Assembly: GCA_013286595.1 (NCBI GenBank) | Contig: JABDFI010000001.1 | Location: 33,096-97,095, forward strand | Origin: Chlamydiota bacterium | GTDB taxonomy: Bacteria; Chlamydiota; Chlamydiia; Chlamydiales; Rhabdochlamydiaceae | Direction: 5' to 3' | Length of the DNA stretch: 64,000 nucleotides | Part shown: positions 47,014 to 57,958 of the stretch, piece by piece | How the letters are laid out: each line of letters begins with the position of its first letter | Numbering within the stretch: the first letter of the stretch is position 1 | The notes under the pieces: model-generated | What the model saw: only the letters and a program-made list of their open reading frames with translations | Told to the model about the DNA's origin: nothing | Databases searched by the model: none | Position numbers and translations under genes: made by a program

Positions 47014-48235
47014 ATGCCGTGTGGGAGCGGATGATTTGAGGAGTGGTGCCCTTATGGATGCAATCTTTGTCCACGATGACTTCCTTGATCGTGGGATCAG
47101 AGGGGACGTCGAACATGAGCTCCAAGAGTAGGGTTTCTACGATCATACGCAGGGCTCGAGCTCCCGTGCCTGTGGATTTGGCTTTTTCGCCCATGGCGCG
47201 GAGGGCGTCATCTGTGAACTTGAGGGTCACGTTCTCTTCATTAAATAGCTGCTGGTACTGCTTGATGATCGCGTTTTTGGGTGTGGTGAGGATGTCGACG
47301 AGATCTTCAATGGTCAATTCGTTGCAGTTGGCAATGCTGTTGAAGCGTCCCACGAACTCAGGGATCATTCCAAAGGAGATGAGGTCTTCAGGCTCTACTT
47401 TGGAGAGGAGATAATTGACCTCGGTGATGTCCATGTGATGTTCGGTTGCTGCATCGAAACCGATGGTGGTTTTTCCCAGGCGTTTAGCGATCATTTTTTC
47501 GAGGTGGACAAAGGCTCCTCCTACGATGAAGAGGATGTTCTGGGTGTTGACGCGGATGTATTCTTGGTTGGGATGCTTGCGCCCTCCTTTGGGGGGGACG
47601 TTGGCTACGGTTCCTTCTACGATCTTGAGGAGGGCTTGTTGAACCCCTTCGCCGGATACGTCGCGGGTGATGGAGACATTAGAGGTGGTTTTGCGGATCT
47701 TGTCGATCTCGTCGACGTAGATGATGCCGCTTTCTGCTCGGGCGATGTCGTAGTCGGCAGCCTGGACAAGGCGGAGCACGATGTTTTCTACGTCTTCGCC
47801 GACATAGCCAGCTTCTGTGAGGGTAGTTGCGTCGGCTATGGCAAAGGGAACGTCGAGAATGTTAGCTAAGGTACGGGCCATGAGCGTTTTTCCAGAACCG
47901 GTGGGTCCAAGGAGCATCACGTTGGACTTGCTGTATTCCACGCCGTTTTCTTTGTGAAGAGATTTAATCCGCTTGTAGTGGTTATAGACGGCGACGGAAA
48001 TGGTTTTCTTTGCTCTCTCTTGTCCGATGACGTACTCGTCGAGGGCAGCTTTAATCTCTTTTGGCTTTAGAAGCTTGAGCTCGTGATGTACGGGTTTCTT
48101 TTCGACGATTTCCATGCATAGGCGTACGCACTTATCGCAGATGTAGGAATCAGGTCCAGAAATGAGTTTTTCAACAGCATCTTCCGCGCGCCCACAAAAT
48201 GAGCATAGGGCTTTTTCTTTTTCTTTTTTACTCAT
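47012..48235 (-). CDS. clpX: ATP-dependent Clp protease ATP-binding subunit ClpX
   Basis: N-terminal zinc-binding CSFCGR...[29 protein letters not shown]. Confidence 0.97.
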   Translation of the reverse strand: MSKKEKEKALCSFCGRAEDAVEKLISGPDSYICDKCVRLCMEIVEKKPVHHELKLLKPKEIKAALDEYVIGQERAKKTISVAVYNHYKRIKSLHKENGVEYSKSNVMLLGPTGSGKTLMARTLANILDVPFAIADATTLTEAGYVGEDVENIVLRLVQAADYDIARAESGIIYVDEIDKIRKTTSNVSITRDVSGEGVQQALLKIVEGTVANVPPKGGRKHPNQEYIRVNTQNILFIVGGAFVHLEKMIAKRLGKTTIGFDAATEHHMDITEVNYLLSKVEPEDLISFGMIPEFVGRFNSIANCNELTIEDLVDILTTPKNAIIKQYQQLFNEENVTLKFTDDALRAMGEKAKSTGTGARALRMIVETLLLELMFDVPSDPTIKEVIVDKDCIHKGTTPQIIRSHTA

Positions 48236-48248
48236 GAGCTTGTGTCAA

Positions 48249-48857
48249 TTAAGGTTTGGTTTCTGTTGGGATTTTTTGAGGTTGTAAGGCGATCTTGTCA
48301 ATTAAACCGTAAGCTAGGGCCTCTTCAGGATTCATGTAAAAATCGCGCTCGGAATCTTCGAGGATTTTTTCAATCGATTTGCCCGTTGCGTCAGCCATGA
48401 TTTGCGCACACATTCTCTTGAGTGTGAGAATCTCCTTGGCTTGTAAAGCGATATCGGCAGAGGTTCCGCCAATTCCACCAGAAGGCTGGTGCACCATCGC
48501 ACGGCTGTTAGGAAGAGCATAACGCTTTCCCTTTGTTCCTGCAGCAAGAAGAAGGGCTGCCATTGAGGCTGCGATGCCGATGCAATAGGTGTTAATGTCG
48601 TAGCCCATGAAGCGCATAGTATCATATATAGCTAGACCACTTGTGATGAGACCACCTGGAGAGTTGATGTAGATGTTCACATCTTTTTTAGGATCTTCCG
48701 CTCGTAAGAAAAGTAACTGGGCGATAACGGTATTCGCTACTTGATCATTGATCTCTGTTCCAATAAAGACAATTCTATCTTTGAGTAGACGAGAGTAGAT
48801 ATCCATGGCGCGCTCGCCACGACCTGTATCTTCAATGACATATGGAATGGTGTACAT
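48249..48857 (-). CDS. clpP: ATP-dependent Clp protease proteolytic subunit (ClpP2)
   Basis: [44 protein letters not shown]; adjacent to clpX. Confidence 0.95.
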   Translation of the reverse strand: MYTIPYVIEDTGRGERAMDIYSRLLKDRIVFIGTEINDQVANTVIAQLLFLRAEDPKKDVNIYINSPGGLITSGLAIYDTMRFMGYDINTYCIGIAASMAALLLAAGTKGKRYALPNSRAMVHQPSGGIGGTSADIALQAKEILTLKRMCAQIMADATGKSIEKILEDSERDFYMNPEEALAYGLIDKIALQPQKIPTETKP

Positions 48858-48950
48858 GCCGGGACCTCTGGGGGCGTTTCATAAAATTAGAATATTGCCA
48901 ATACAAGATATAATTATCAACCTGAGTATTTAAAACTCAGGTTGAGAGGA

Positions 48951-50276
48951 TCATTGTGCTTGAGAAGCATGAGCAATGAGGTAATCTTCCGCTTTTTCTA
49001 AAACAATGCGCGAGTAGGCTTCAGCATGTTCGACCTCGGGTGTGCGCTGGTGATGGAAGAGCTTTTGAGGATTGATCAAGAGTTCGAGCACGGTGGATGC
49101 AGGAGGTGGAATATCCTGGGCTGTAACAGGTAGTTTTGCATCATGGACGATCTTGCGGCAGAGATAAAAGAGTCTGACAGCTTTTTCCGCTTGTGTAGAG
49201 ATCAACTGAACTGTTTTATTGCGCTCTTCTTGAGGTAGGTTTTCCCAGTAGGTGCGGAATTCGGGGTCTTGGCCGAGTTGTTTGAAGCGGAATCGCGTTT
49301 CTTCCGTCATTAAAGTTTGAGGGAGATCAAATGGAAACTGCGAGAGTAAAAGGTCGCCGACTTGTTGGCGAAGAGCTTCTTGAACATGCTCATCGGCTTG
49401 TTTATTCAGTAATTGAGTGAGCTTCTCGTGTAATTCTTCTTTAGAAGACACGCCGAGATTTTTAATGAAGGTCTCATCCAATGGAGGATAGGTGGGGGAC
49501 TCAATTTTCTTAATTGTGATGCGCACTTTTTTAGGTTTGAGCTCTTCTTGATCTTCTTTGGAAGCAGATTCATCAGGAACACTGATCCCTTCAACTTGAT
49601 CGTCCATGCGCTTGCCGAGGACGAGGTCGTACATCCATTGTGCCATCGATTTTTTTGTCACTTCAAAGCGGGTATTGGAAAAAAGAGGGGAGGGAGGGTT
49701 CTCTTCAATGACATCGACATCAAGCAGGAGAAAGTCATTTTCTTGTATAGGACGGTCTTCGATTTTTTCCCACGTAGCAAAAAAGAGTTGAATTTGACGG
49801 ACGGTCTCAGCGACTTTTTCTTCGTTGACCTCGGGGCGTTTGACGGCTTTTAAGTGGAGCGTTGCTGGGTCGATGGTGGGAATGTTGGGTTCGGTTTCAA
49901 AAGAAAGAGTTAAAAGAGCGCCATTTAAGGAGTGAGATTTGAGTTTGAAGGTGACTTTACCTTCGCGGTGCAGCATGCGGATTTGGCATAGTTTTTCACA
50001 AGCGTTGAAAGCGAGAGTGGCGATGGCTTGTTGCCATTCTTTGTCGAGTTCGTTGGGGTAGTTTTTTAAAACGAGCTCATCGGGGACTCTTCCCTTGCGA
50101 AAACCGGGAAGGGAAACTTGTTTAGCAACGGCTTTAATGGCTTTGTGTTTGGCAGCTTTAGTCAAAGAACCAAAGGCTTCGACGTCAAATTCAACGACAC
50201 AGGCGGGTCTTTGATGAACTGTAAAGCGAACCTCTTCGTTCTGAAATTGTTGGGGGGCAGTTGTCGGTTGTTCCAT
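48951..50276 (-). CDS. tig: Trigger factor
   Basis: VSLPGFRKGRVPDELVLKNY, PPIase-like middle, gene order tig-clpP-clpX. Confidence 0.93.
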   Translation of the reverse strand: MEQPTTAPQQFQNEEVRFTVHQRPACVVEFDVEAFGSLTKAAKHKAIKAVAKQVSLPGFRKGRVPDELVLKNYPNELDKEWQQAIATLAFNACEKLCQIRMLHREGKVTFKLKSHSLNGALLTLSFETEPNIPTIDPATLHLKAVKRPEVNEEKVAETVRQIQLFFATWEKIEDRPIQENDFLLLDVDVIEENPPSPLFSNTRFEVTKKSMAQWMYDLVLGKRMDDQVEGISVPDESASKEDQEELKPKKVRITIKKIESPTYPPLDETFIKNLGVSSKEELHEKLTQLLNKQADEHVQEALRQQVGDLLLSQFPFDLPQTLMTEETRFRFKQLGQDPEFRTYWENLPQEERNKTVQLISTQAEKAVRLFYLCRKIVHDAKLPVTAQDIPPPASTVLELLINPQKLFHHQRTPEVEHAEAYSRIVLEKAEDYLIAHASQAQ

Positions 50277-50302
50277 CGTTAGCTCCTTGATGAATTAACA
50301 TA

Positions 50303-50373
50303 GCGGGCGATGAGGCTTGAACTCACGACCCTCACGTTGGCAACGTGATGCTCTACCACTGAGCTACGCCCGC
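50303..50373 (-). tRNA. tRNA-Gly (GCC)
   Basis: Revcomp GCGGGCGTAGCTCAGTGGTAGAGCATCACGTTGCCAACGTGAGGGTCGTGAGTTCAAGCCTCATCGCCCGC folds as a cloverleaf, anticodon GCC. Confidence 0.93.
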
Positions 50374-50403
50374 ATTAGATGAGGGTTTAAACTATTATGT
50401 ATA

Positions 50404-50474
50404 GCGGGCGATGAGGCTTGAACTCACGACCCTCACGTTGGCAACGTGATGCTCTACCACTGAGCTACGCCCGC
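50404..50474 (-). tRNA. tRNA-Gly (GCC), second identical copy
   Basis: Identical 71-nt sequence. Confidence 0.93.
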
Positions 50475-50681
50475 GTTTTAAGGATGATGAGTATACAATC
50501 TGACTTGTTTTAGATTCAAGTTTTTGTTGAAAGCAGGTATGTGGTCCTCCCAGTTTGGAAATTGAATTAAAAAATTTCCTAGGTAAAACGGATGAGATCA
50601 ACGCGGAGACGCGGTGTCGCCAAGACGCAGAGAAAATTATTTTTCTACTTAGTTATTCAACGGTTTTCATCGTTGTATAAC

Positions 50682-50855
50682 TATACTGCGCCCACTCCAG
50701 TTGTGTGAATTTTTGACTGGCTACGACTTTGCCAAATCGATCCTCCTCGTCAGCCTTCCCTACTGGGAATGGTCTTCCTCGTTCGGACCGCTACGCTTCA
50801 ATTTGGCTTTGTCTCGCAGAGTCAAAATTCACACAACTGGAGTGGGCGCAGTATA
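50682..50855. repeat. MITE-like element family D, copy 1
   Basis: Terminal inverted repeats tatactgcgcccactccagttgtgtgaatttt / aaattcacacaactggagtgggcgcagtata. Confidence 0.85.
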
Positions 50856-50997
50856 ACGGCATGCGCCTTCGGCGCACATTTTTTGTTTTTTATCATGCCT
50901 ATCATATTTTGTGTCGTCCGAGTGCCTCAAAATTTTCACTAAATGAGAGTTATGCGACGGTCTCAATGATGAGACCGGTGCACACAACTAAAGCTTA

Positions 50998-51170
50998 TTC
51001 GCTTTGGGTTCAAAGGACATGATAAATAAGATACGCATGATATGCATGATAAAAACAAATGTGCGGCAAAGCCGCATGCCGCTCTGCGGCAATAAAATCT
51101 ATCAAGCGTATCGTGCGTATCTTGTTTATCATGTCCCTAGAACAAAAAAAACGAATGAACTTTAGTTATG
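50998..51170. repeat. Repeat family E, copy 2
   Basis: tgcggcaaagccgcatgccgctctgcggcaataaaat...cttgtttatcatgtc as at 36170-36335. Confidence 0.7.
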
Positions 51171-51358
51171 CAATGGTCTCATTTTATCGGTTTTCTAGGG
51201 AGCAATTCATGGGGAACAGGTATATTTTTCTTGAACCCGTTTTGCAAAAAGAGTAAAAGCAATTAGAAGCCGGTCTTCGACTCTGGTTTGAAGACGCCTT
51301 TATGTTTTTCATAGAGGGTCGAGACTGGCAACAACAATCAAAGCGTGGCAAATCGGAT

Positions 51359-54300
51359 ATGTTGAACTTTCGCAAATTAAAGCAGGATTTTTCTTCTGGA
51401 ATTGTTAAAGAAGGGAAGGAGCTCTATGAGAATCAGAAAGTCGTCTCGGCAAAACTGCTTCATCTGGATACGAGATCGATGCGGATTACGGGGCGTGTCT
51501 TAGGGCAATATGACAACTGCTACGAAAGCGAGATTGAAATCGACCGGATAGAATGCGAAGCCATCGATTCCGATTGCGACTGTCCTTATAATTATGATTG
51601 TCAGCACTTGGCTGCTTTGCTTTTTTACCTCGAAGAGAACATCGATAAAATTCTCGTCACGTTTTCTTCAGAAAATGACATGCAAGAGATCAGCGAAAGC
51701 TCGGGGTCTTCCTCTGAAGAGCAGCAGAAATTGTTGGATAAAATTAAAGAGGCACAAACAAAAGAAGTGCTGCGTCAAGAAGAGCACTATCAGAAGCAGT
51801 TATTACAAGAATATGTCGCTTCCTCTCAACTCCTCGCTGCTTCTCCCTTTTTTAGACCTCAAGAGAAAAATGAGATTGATCGCGCAGAATGCGCTGTTTT
51901 GTTTGCTCCTTTAGCTTCTCAAGATGGAGAAGGAAAGGGTTTGGTTGAAATCCAATTGGCACTGCGTCTACCTTTTCGCTCTAAACCTTTACATATCCCT
52001 TATTTGAAAAAATTCCTTGAAGCTCTGCGGTATGAAGAGCCTTTATTCATTGGGAGCAAGCGCTATTTGTTCTCTTTGAAATCTTTTGATGCCAATCAGC
52101 AGGAGATTGTCAGGATCATTCGAGATCATGCGCGGTTTGTTGAGAATGCCAACTCTGAAAAGGCGTTGAGAATTGCACAGATTGATATGGAGACGTTTGG
52201 CACTCTTTTAGTCACGGCGTTTAATCAGGCGATGGAACGAGGCGCTAAATCGGGATTTGTCTATCAAGAAGAAGATCTCCCCTTGCTTCCAGGGCTTTAT
52301 GAAGGATCTTTGGAAACACCGCTTCGCTTTTCTCCTGTGCTTGCCAGCTTGCGTTTCTCACTTGAATACATTCCACCTCCTACTTCAAAAATTCTCATGA
52401 ATCCCTCTCTTCTCTTAGGAGAAGACAAAGTCACGTTAGAAGATGTGCGCTTCTTTGAATGTGCAACGCCAGCTCTTTTGTATAAAAGCGTTTATTATAG
52501 GTTTCAAGAATCGATTAATCGCGTGCACTTGCGCAACTTGCGTCAAATACGGGACATGACTGTGCCGGAGCCGTTATTTGGCACGTTTGTGGAAAATGCT
52601 CTTCCGGAATTGGCGCGGTACGCTGAGATCATCAATCAAGATGCGATCGAAGATTTCGTGACAATCCCTTTTGTTGGGAATGTAGAAGCTACCTGTGAAA
52701 TCACTTATCTCGATGGGGAATTGGATGCAGCTTTGCATTTCCATTACGATGGTTACAAAATCCCTTCAGTTGCTTCCCAGCTCGGCTATGATCATGTCGC
52801 CTCTTTTGTAAGTAAGCAGGGGATCTTGGCTCGGAATCTTGTCGAGGAGCGGAAAATTATCGAGGATCTCTTTCAAGATTTCTTATTCGTTCCAGAAACT
52901 GGCGTCTACGTCGTCAAATCGGAAAAGAAAATTGTCGAGTTCATGACCGATGTGATTCCACGCAACCAGCATCGTGTCAAATTCAATTGTCCACAGAACT
53001 TGCTCGATCAATTCATTTACGATCAATCTCAATTTAAAATGCATCTCAAGCATGTGAATCGGATCGATACTTATGAAATTGAGCTCAGTGTCGACGGCGC
53101 TTTAAAAGGAGTGCGTCTCGATCAATTGTGGGAATGCATGGGGTCGAAAAAGGCTTTCATCGAACTGGATAAAGGAAGGATGAAGGCGAAAAAGGAAGGG
53201 AATAAGCTTCCGAAAATTCTTGTGTTAGATCTCGATCGATTAAGCGGTGTCGTGCAGTTATTCGATGAGTTGGGAATCGATGTTCTCGATGATCACAAAC
53301 TCGAGCGCCCTTTGTGGAGTTTAGCCAACATCGATGCTTCCCAATTTGAGGGGCTGCCTGTTGAGTTTTCAATTTCAGATCAGCTTGTTGAAATTCGCAA
53401 GCAGATGTTAGGTGAAAAAGCGCTGACATTCTCCGATATCCCTAAAGAGGTTAAAGGGACATTGCGCAGCTATCAAACCGAAGGGGTGTGGTGGCTTGAA
53501 CGCTTAAGAATGATGTTCTTGAACGGAATTTTAGCTGATGACATGGGATTGGGTAAAACGTTACAAGCCATTGTTGCTCTTACGCAACACATGAAGAAAA
53601 AAGGAGGGCATGCGCTTGTGGTATGTCCGACCTCTCTCTTGTATAACTGGAAAGAAGAGATTGCTAAGTTTAATCCCAAATTTAGGGTGGCTGTTGTCGA
53701 TGGAATTCCCTCGAATCGCAAGAAATTGATTGATAACATTCAGCAATACGATATCCTTATTACTTCCTATACATTGTTACAAAAGGATATCGACGCTTAT
53801 CGATCGACGACATTCGCGTATGTGATCCTCGATGAAGCCCAACACATTAAAAATCGCGGCACCCGCAATGCGCGCTCTGTCAAGATGATGCAAGCGGATC
53901 ATAGGTTGATCTTATCAGGAACGCCTATTGAAAACTCTTTGGATGAGCTATGGAGCTTATTTGACTTCCTGATGCCAGGATTCTTAGGAACTTACGATCG
54001 ATTCATCGAAAAATACATCCGCGTGAGCGGCAAAGAACAAACGAAGAACTTGGAATACTTACGCAAAAAAGTGGCGCCGTTCATTTTAAGAAGGATGAAG
54101 AGCGATGTACTGGACGATCTGCCTCCGGTTTCTGAAATTGTTTACCATTGTCAGTTATCAGATATTCAACAAACGCTCTACCGTTCCTACGCGGAATCCG
54201 CTCGCGATGAGCTGGTCAAATTGGTCGAGCGCGATGGATTTGATCGCGTACAGATTCACGTCTTGGCCACATTAACACGCCTCAAGCAGATCTGTTGCCA

Positions 54301-54850
54301 TCCCGCTATTTTTGCCAAGGAGAAAGCAGAGCCTGGAGATTCAGCTAAGTACGATATGCTGCTTGAACTTCTCCAAACGTTAGTAGAGAGCAAGCATAAA
54401 ACAGTGATCTTCTCTCAGTACACACGCATGTTGCAAATCATGCGCGATGACTTTGAATCACGCGGGATTCGCTTCTCTTATCTCGATGGTTCCAGTAAGA
54501 ATCGCTTAGAGGTCGTCAAACAATTTAATGAAGATGCGAGCATTCCGGTATTTTTGGTTTCCCTTAAAGCGGGTGGTACGGGTTTGAACTTGGTAGGTGC
54601 AGATACTGTTATCCATTATGATATGTGGTGGAATCCAGCTATCGAGGCCCAAGCCACTGACCGCGTGCACCGCATGGGTCAAAAAAATTCTGTTTCTGCC
54701 TATAAATTGATCACTTTGAATACAATTGAAGAGAAAATAGCAGAGATGCAGAAGAGGAAAAAAGGATTGGTCAAGAAAATCGTAAGCTGCGATGATGAAG
54801 CGATTGCGAAGCTGACTTGGGAAGATGTGCTAGAATTGCTGAAGACTTAA
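51359..54850 (+). CDS. SWIM zinc-finger SNF2-family helicase (CT708-like)
   Basis: CDCPYNYDCQHLAALLF SWIM-like; GILADDMGLGKTLQAIV; LDEAQ; HYDMWWNPAIEAQATDRVHRMGQ; upstream of mreB. ATG 51359 preferred. Confidence 0.92.
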   Translation: MLNFRKLKQDFSSGIVKEGKELYENQKVVSAKLLHLDTRSMRITGRVLGQYDNCYESEIEIDRIECEAIDSDCDCPYNYDCQHLAALLFYLEENIDKILVTFSSENDMQEISESSGSSSEEQQKLLDKIKEAQTKEVLRQEEHYQKQLLQEYVASSQLLAASPFFRPQEKNEIDRAECAVLFAPLASQDGEGKGLVEIQLALRLPFRSKPLHIPYLKKFLEALRYEEPLFIGSKRYLFSLKSFDANQQEIVRIIRDHARFVENANSEKALRIAQIDMETFGTLLVTAFNQAMERGAKSGFVYQEEDLPLLPGLYEGSLETPLRFSPVLASLRFSLEYIPPPTSKILMNPSLLLGEDKVTLEDVRFFECATPALLYKSVYYRFQESINRVHLRNLRQIRDMTVPEPLFGTFVENALPELARYAEIINQDAIEDFVTIPFVGNVEATCEITYLDGELDAALHFHYDGYKIPSVASQLGYDHVASFVSKQGILARNLVEERKIIEDLFQDFLFVPETGVYVVKSEKKIVEFMTDVIPRNQHRVKFNCPQNLLDQFIYDQSQFKMHLKHVNRIDTYEIELSVDGALKGVRLDQLWECMGSKKAFIELDKGRMKAKKEGNKLPKILVLDLDRLSGVVQLFDELGIDVLDDHKLERPLWSLANIDASQFEGLPVEFSISDQLVEIRKQMLGEKALTFSDIPKEVKGTLRSYQTEGVWWLERLRMMFLNGILADDMGLGKTLQAIVALTQHMKKKGGHALVVCPTSLLYNWKEEIAKFNPKFRVAVVDGIPSNRKKLIDNIQQYDILITSYTLLQKDIDAYRSTTFAYVILDEAQHIKNRGTRNARSVKMMQADHRLILSGTPIENSLDELWSLFDFLMPGFLGTYDRFIEKYIRVSGKEQTKNLEYLRKKVAPFILRRMKSDVLDDLPPVSEIVYHCQLSDIQQTLYRSYAESARDELVKLVERDGFDRVQIHVLATLTRLKQICCHPAIFAKEKAEPGDSAKYDMLLELLQTLVESKHKTVIFSQYTRMLQIMRDDFESRGIRFSYLDGSSKNRLEVVKQFNEDASIPVFLVSLKAGGTGLNLVGADTVIHYDMWWNPAIEAQATDRVHRMGQKNSVSAYKLITLNTIEEKIAEMQKRKKGLVKKIVSCDDEAIAKLTWEDVLELLKT

Positions 54851-54855
54851 TAGGG

Positions 54856-55028
54856 TATACTGCGTCCGTTTAGGTTGTGCGAATTTTGACTCTGCGAGAC
54901 AAAGCAAAATCGAAGCGTAGCGGGCCGAACGAGGAAGACCATTCCCTATAGGGAAGGCTGACGAGGAGGATTGATTTGGCAAAGTCGTAGCCAGTCAAAA
55001 TTCACAGAAACTAAGCGGGCGTAGTATA
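54856..55028. repeat. MITE-like element family D, copy 2 (inverted relative to copy 1)
   Basis: tatactgcgtccg...gaacgaggaagaccattccctatagggaaggctgacgaggagg...cgggcgtagtata; reverse complement of copy 1. Confidence 0.85.
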
Positions 55029-55030
55029 AT

Positions 55031-56125
55031 ATGGCAGGAAAACAATTTAGTTTTAAAGATGCTTTCGAGAGGATCTCTCGACGAGCAATTGGTAAGTTTG
55101 GCCGAGTTTCGGGCTTTTTATCAAATGATATTGGAATCGACTTAGGTACTGCCAATACGTTGATCTATGTCAGAGGAAAAGGAATTGTTTTAGCCGAACC
55201 ATCTGTTGTGGCGGTGGATGCAGTGACCAATGAAGTGCTTGAAGTGGGTCATAAAGCTAAAGCGATGTTGGGCAAAACACCTAGGAAAATTCTCGCGGTT
55301 AGGCCCATGAAAGATGGCGTCATTGCGGATTTTGAGATCGCTGAGGGGATGTTAAAGGTGTTGATCAAACGCGTCACACCAGCTCGCAGTTTATTTCGCC
55401 CTAAAATTTTAATTGCTGTTCCTTCGGGGATCACCGGTGTAGAAAAACGCGCAGTTGAAGATTCTGCCTTACGCGCTGGCGCTCAAGAAGTGATCTTGAT
55501 CGAAGAGCCCATGGCAGCTGCTATCGGTGTTGATCTTCCCGTCCATGAACCTTATGCTAGCATGATTATCGATATCGGTGGTGGTACCACGGAAATTGCG
55601 ATCATTTCTTTGGGTGGTATCGTCGAATCGCGTTCGTTGCGCATTGCGGGGGATGAGTTTGATGAGTGTATCATCAATTACATGCGCCGCACGTATAATT
55701 TGATGATCGGCCCGCGAACAGCCGAAGACATTAAAATGACTATTGGTTCTGCCTATCCTCTCGGTGATCAAGAGCTTGAAATGGAAGTGCGCGGAAGAGA
55801 CCAAGTGGCTGGGTTACCGATCACCAAAAGAATTAACTCTGTAGAAATTCGAGAATGCTTGGCCGAGCCGATTCAGCAAATTGTTGAAAGCGTCAAACTA
55901 GCCTTAGAAAAATGTCCGCCTGAACTCGCAGCTGATCTTGTCGAAAGAGGGATGGTGCTCGCAGGGGGTGGTGCGTTGATCAAAGGTCTTGATAAAGCGC
56001 TGATCAAAGATACAGGTCTTCCCGTCATCGTTGCCAACAATCCTCTCTTGGCTGTGTGCTTAGGAACAGGCAAGGCATTAGAGTATCTTGACAAGTTTAA
56101 AAAGCGCAAAGCGATGTCGATGTAA
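55031..56125 (+). CDS. mreB: Rod shape-determining protein MreB
   Basis: [49 protein letters not shown]. Confidence 0.97.
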   Translation: MAGKQFSFKDAFERISRRAIGKFGRVSGFLSNDIGIDLGTANTLIYVRGKGIVLAEPSVVAVDAVTNEVLEVGHKAKAMLGKTPRKILAVRPMKDGVIADFEIAEGMLKVLIKRVTPARSLFRPKILIAVPSGITGVEKRAVEDSALRAGAQEVILIEEPMAAAIGVDLPVHEPYASMIIDIGGGTTEIAIISLGGIVESRSLRIAGDEFDECIINYMRRTYNLMIGPRTAEDIKMTIGSAYPLGDQELEMEVRGRDQVAGLPITKRINSVEIRECLAEPIQQIVESVKLALEKCPPELAADLVERGMVLAGGGALIKGLDKALIKDTGLPVIVANNPLLAVCLGTGKALEYLDKFKKRKAMSM

Positions 56126-56133
56126 GAGGAATT

Positions 56134-57930
56134 ATGTCTGATCTTCGATCATGGACGCGCAATCAGCGATTGATCTCCTGGATCGAAGAAGCCATACAAC
56201 TCTGTCAACCCGATCACGTGCATCTTTGTGACGGTTCTCTCGAAGAATATCAGCGATTAACCGATCAACTGGTTCGTCAAAGCGTCTTCATTCTATTAAA
56301 ACGCCCTCACAGTTTTTTATGTCGCTCTTCCCCTGAAGATGTCGCGCGCGTAGAAGAAGCGACCTTCATCTGTTCACGCAAACAAGAAGACGCGGGTCCT
56401 ACCAACAACTGGCGTGATCCAGATGAGATGTTGGCTTTGCTTAAGAAAAAATTTCAAGGAACCATGCGCGGTCGCACTTTATATGTGATCCCTTATAGCA
56501 TGGGTCCTGTGGGGTCGCGTTTGAGTCAGATTGGTGTACAGATCACCGATTCTCCTTATGTCGTCTGCAACATGCGGATCATGACCCGTATGGGTAAAGC
56601 TGTTTTGGATGTGCTGCAAGAGGGGTTCTTTGTCCCCTGCATGCATTCTGTCGGGTATCCCTTATCTCCTGGTCAAAGCGATGTGCTTTGGCCTTGCCGT
56701 CCCGATGAAAAGTACATTGTGCATTTTCCTGAGACGAGAAGCATTTGGTCTTATGGTAGCGGCTATGGGGGAAATGCGTTGTTGGGCAAGAAGAGTTTCG
56801 CCTTGAGAATCGCCTCAGTGATGGGGCGCGATGAAGGATGGTTGGCAGAGCACATGCTGATCATGGGTGTGACCGATCCACATGGTGTTAAGAAGTACAT
56901 AGCCGCTTCGTTTCCCAGCATGTGCGGCAAAACCAATCTGGCGATGATCTCCTCGCATTTACCTGGTTGGAAGGTGGAATGCGTAGGCGATGATATTGCG
57001 TGGATGCGCTTTGGAGAAGATGGACGTCTGTATGCGATCAATCCAGAAGCGGGATTTTTTGGAGTGGCTCCAGGAACGTCTTTGCAATCTAATCCCAATG
57101 CGATGAAGACCATCGAAACGAATACGATTTTTACTAATGTCGCTCTCACAGATGATGGAGATGTGTGGTGGGAGGGGATGACGCCTCAACCTCCTTCTCA
57201 TCTCATCGATTGGTTAGGTCAATCGTGGACACCTACCTCGACCACAAAAGCAGCTCACCCTAATGCGCGTTTCACCACACCTGCGGCTCAGTGTCCTGTC
57301 ATTGATTCTGCTTGGGAGAGTCCTCAAGGTGTTCCGATTTCGGGAATCATCTTTGGAGGGCGCAGAGCTTCTGTGGTGCCGCTTGTGTATGAGACATTTA
57401 ATTGGAAGCATGGAACCTTCACGGGCGCTTGTGTTTCATCCGAAATGACCGCTGCAGCAAAAGGAGAGGTGGGGAAATTGCGTCATGATCCTTTTGCGAT
57501 GCTGCCCTTTTGCGGTTACAACATGGGAGATTACTTTGCTCATTGGTTGAAAATGGGCGAAGGCCGGGATCCCAAGCTTTTACCTCGCATCTTTCATGTG
57601 AACTGGTTCCGCAAGAACGCAAAAGGGGAATTCATCTGGCCTGGCTATAGTGAAAACATGCGCGTCTTGAAATGGATGTGCGAGCGGATAGATGAAAAAG
57701 CCCCAGCTCGCATCACGCCCATTGGCTACGTGCCCACAGAATTAGACACAACAGGCATTAACTTATCTCAGCAAGACTTGCAGGAACTCTTTGCTATTGA
57801 TAACAACGCCTGGAAAGAACAAGTGAAAGAGCTGCAACACTACTTCACTCTATTTGGTAATAAGCTTCCCGCAGGTATCAAAGAAGAATTAGCAGCTCTA
57901 GAAGAGCGTCTCAAGAGCTATTCCTGTTAG
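56134..57930 (+). CDS. pckG: Phosphoenolpyruvate carboxykinase (GTP)
   Basis: [30 protein letters not shown]; follows mreB as in Chlamydia. Confidence 0.96.
   Translation: MSDLRSWTRNQRLISWIEEAIQLCQPDHVHLCDGSLEEYQRLTDQLVRQSVFILLKRPHSFLCRSSPEDVARVEEATFICSRKQEDAGPTNNWRDPDEMLALLKKKFQGTMRGRTLYVIPYSMGPVGSRLSQIGVQITDSPYVVCNMRIMTRMGKAVLDVLQEGFFVPCMHSVGYPLSPGQSDVLWPCRPDEKYIVHFPETRSIWSYGSGYGGNALLGKKSFALRIASVMGRDEGWLAEHMLIMGVTDPHGVKKYIAASFPSMCGKTNLAMISSHLPGWKVECVGDDIAWMRFGEDGRLYAINPEAGFFGVAPGTSLQSNPNAMKTIETNTIFTNVALTDDGDVWWEGMTPQPPSHLIDWLGQSWTPTSTTKAAHPNARFTTPAAQCPVIDSAWESPQGVPISGIIFGGRRASVVPLVYETFNWKHGTFTGACVSSEMTAAAKGEVGKLRHDPFAMLPFCGYNMGDYFAHWLKMGEGRDPKLLPRIFHVNWFRKNAKGEFIWPGYSENMRVLKWMCERIDEKAPARITPIGYVPTELDTTGINLSQQDLQELFAIDNNAWKEQVKELQHYFTLFGNKLPAGIKEELAALEERLKSYSC
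57886..57920. repeat. 35-bp direct repeat, copy in the pckG 3' end
   Basis: gaattagcagctctagaagagcgtctcaagagcta, 2 mismatches to 62005-62039. Confidence 0.8.
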
Positions 57931-57958
57931 AAGAGCGCTGTCACGCTTGCCATTAATA

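Noticed and set aside
50395-50601. Minus-strand ORF overlapping the second tRNA-Gly
   Set aside because: Overlaps a clear tRNA; no homology features.
50729-51022. 97-aa plus-strand ORF (MPNRSSSSAFPTGNGLPRSDRY...)
   Set aside because: Lies within repeat element D and extends into non-coding repeat E; likely spurious.
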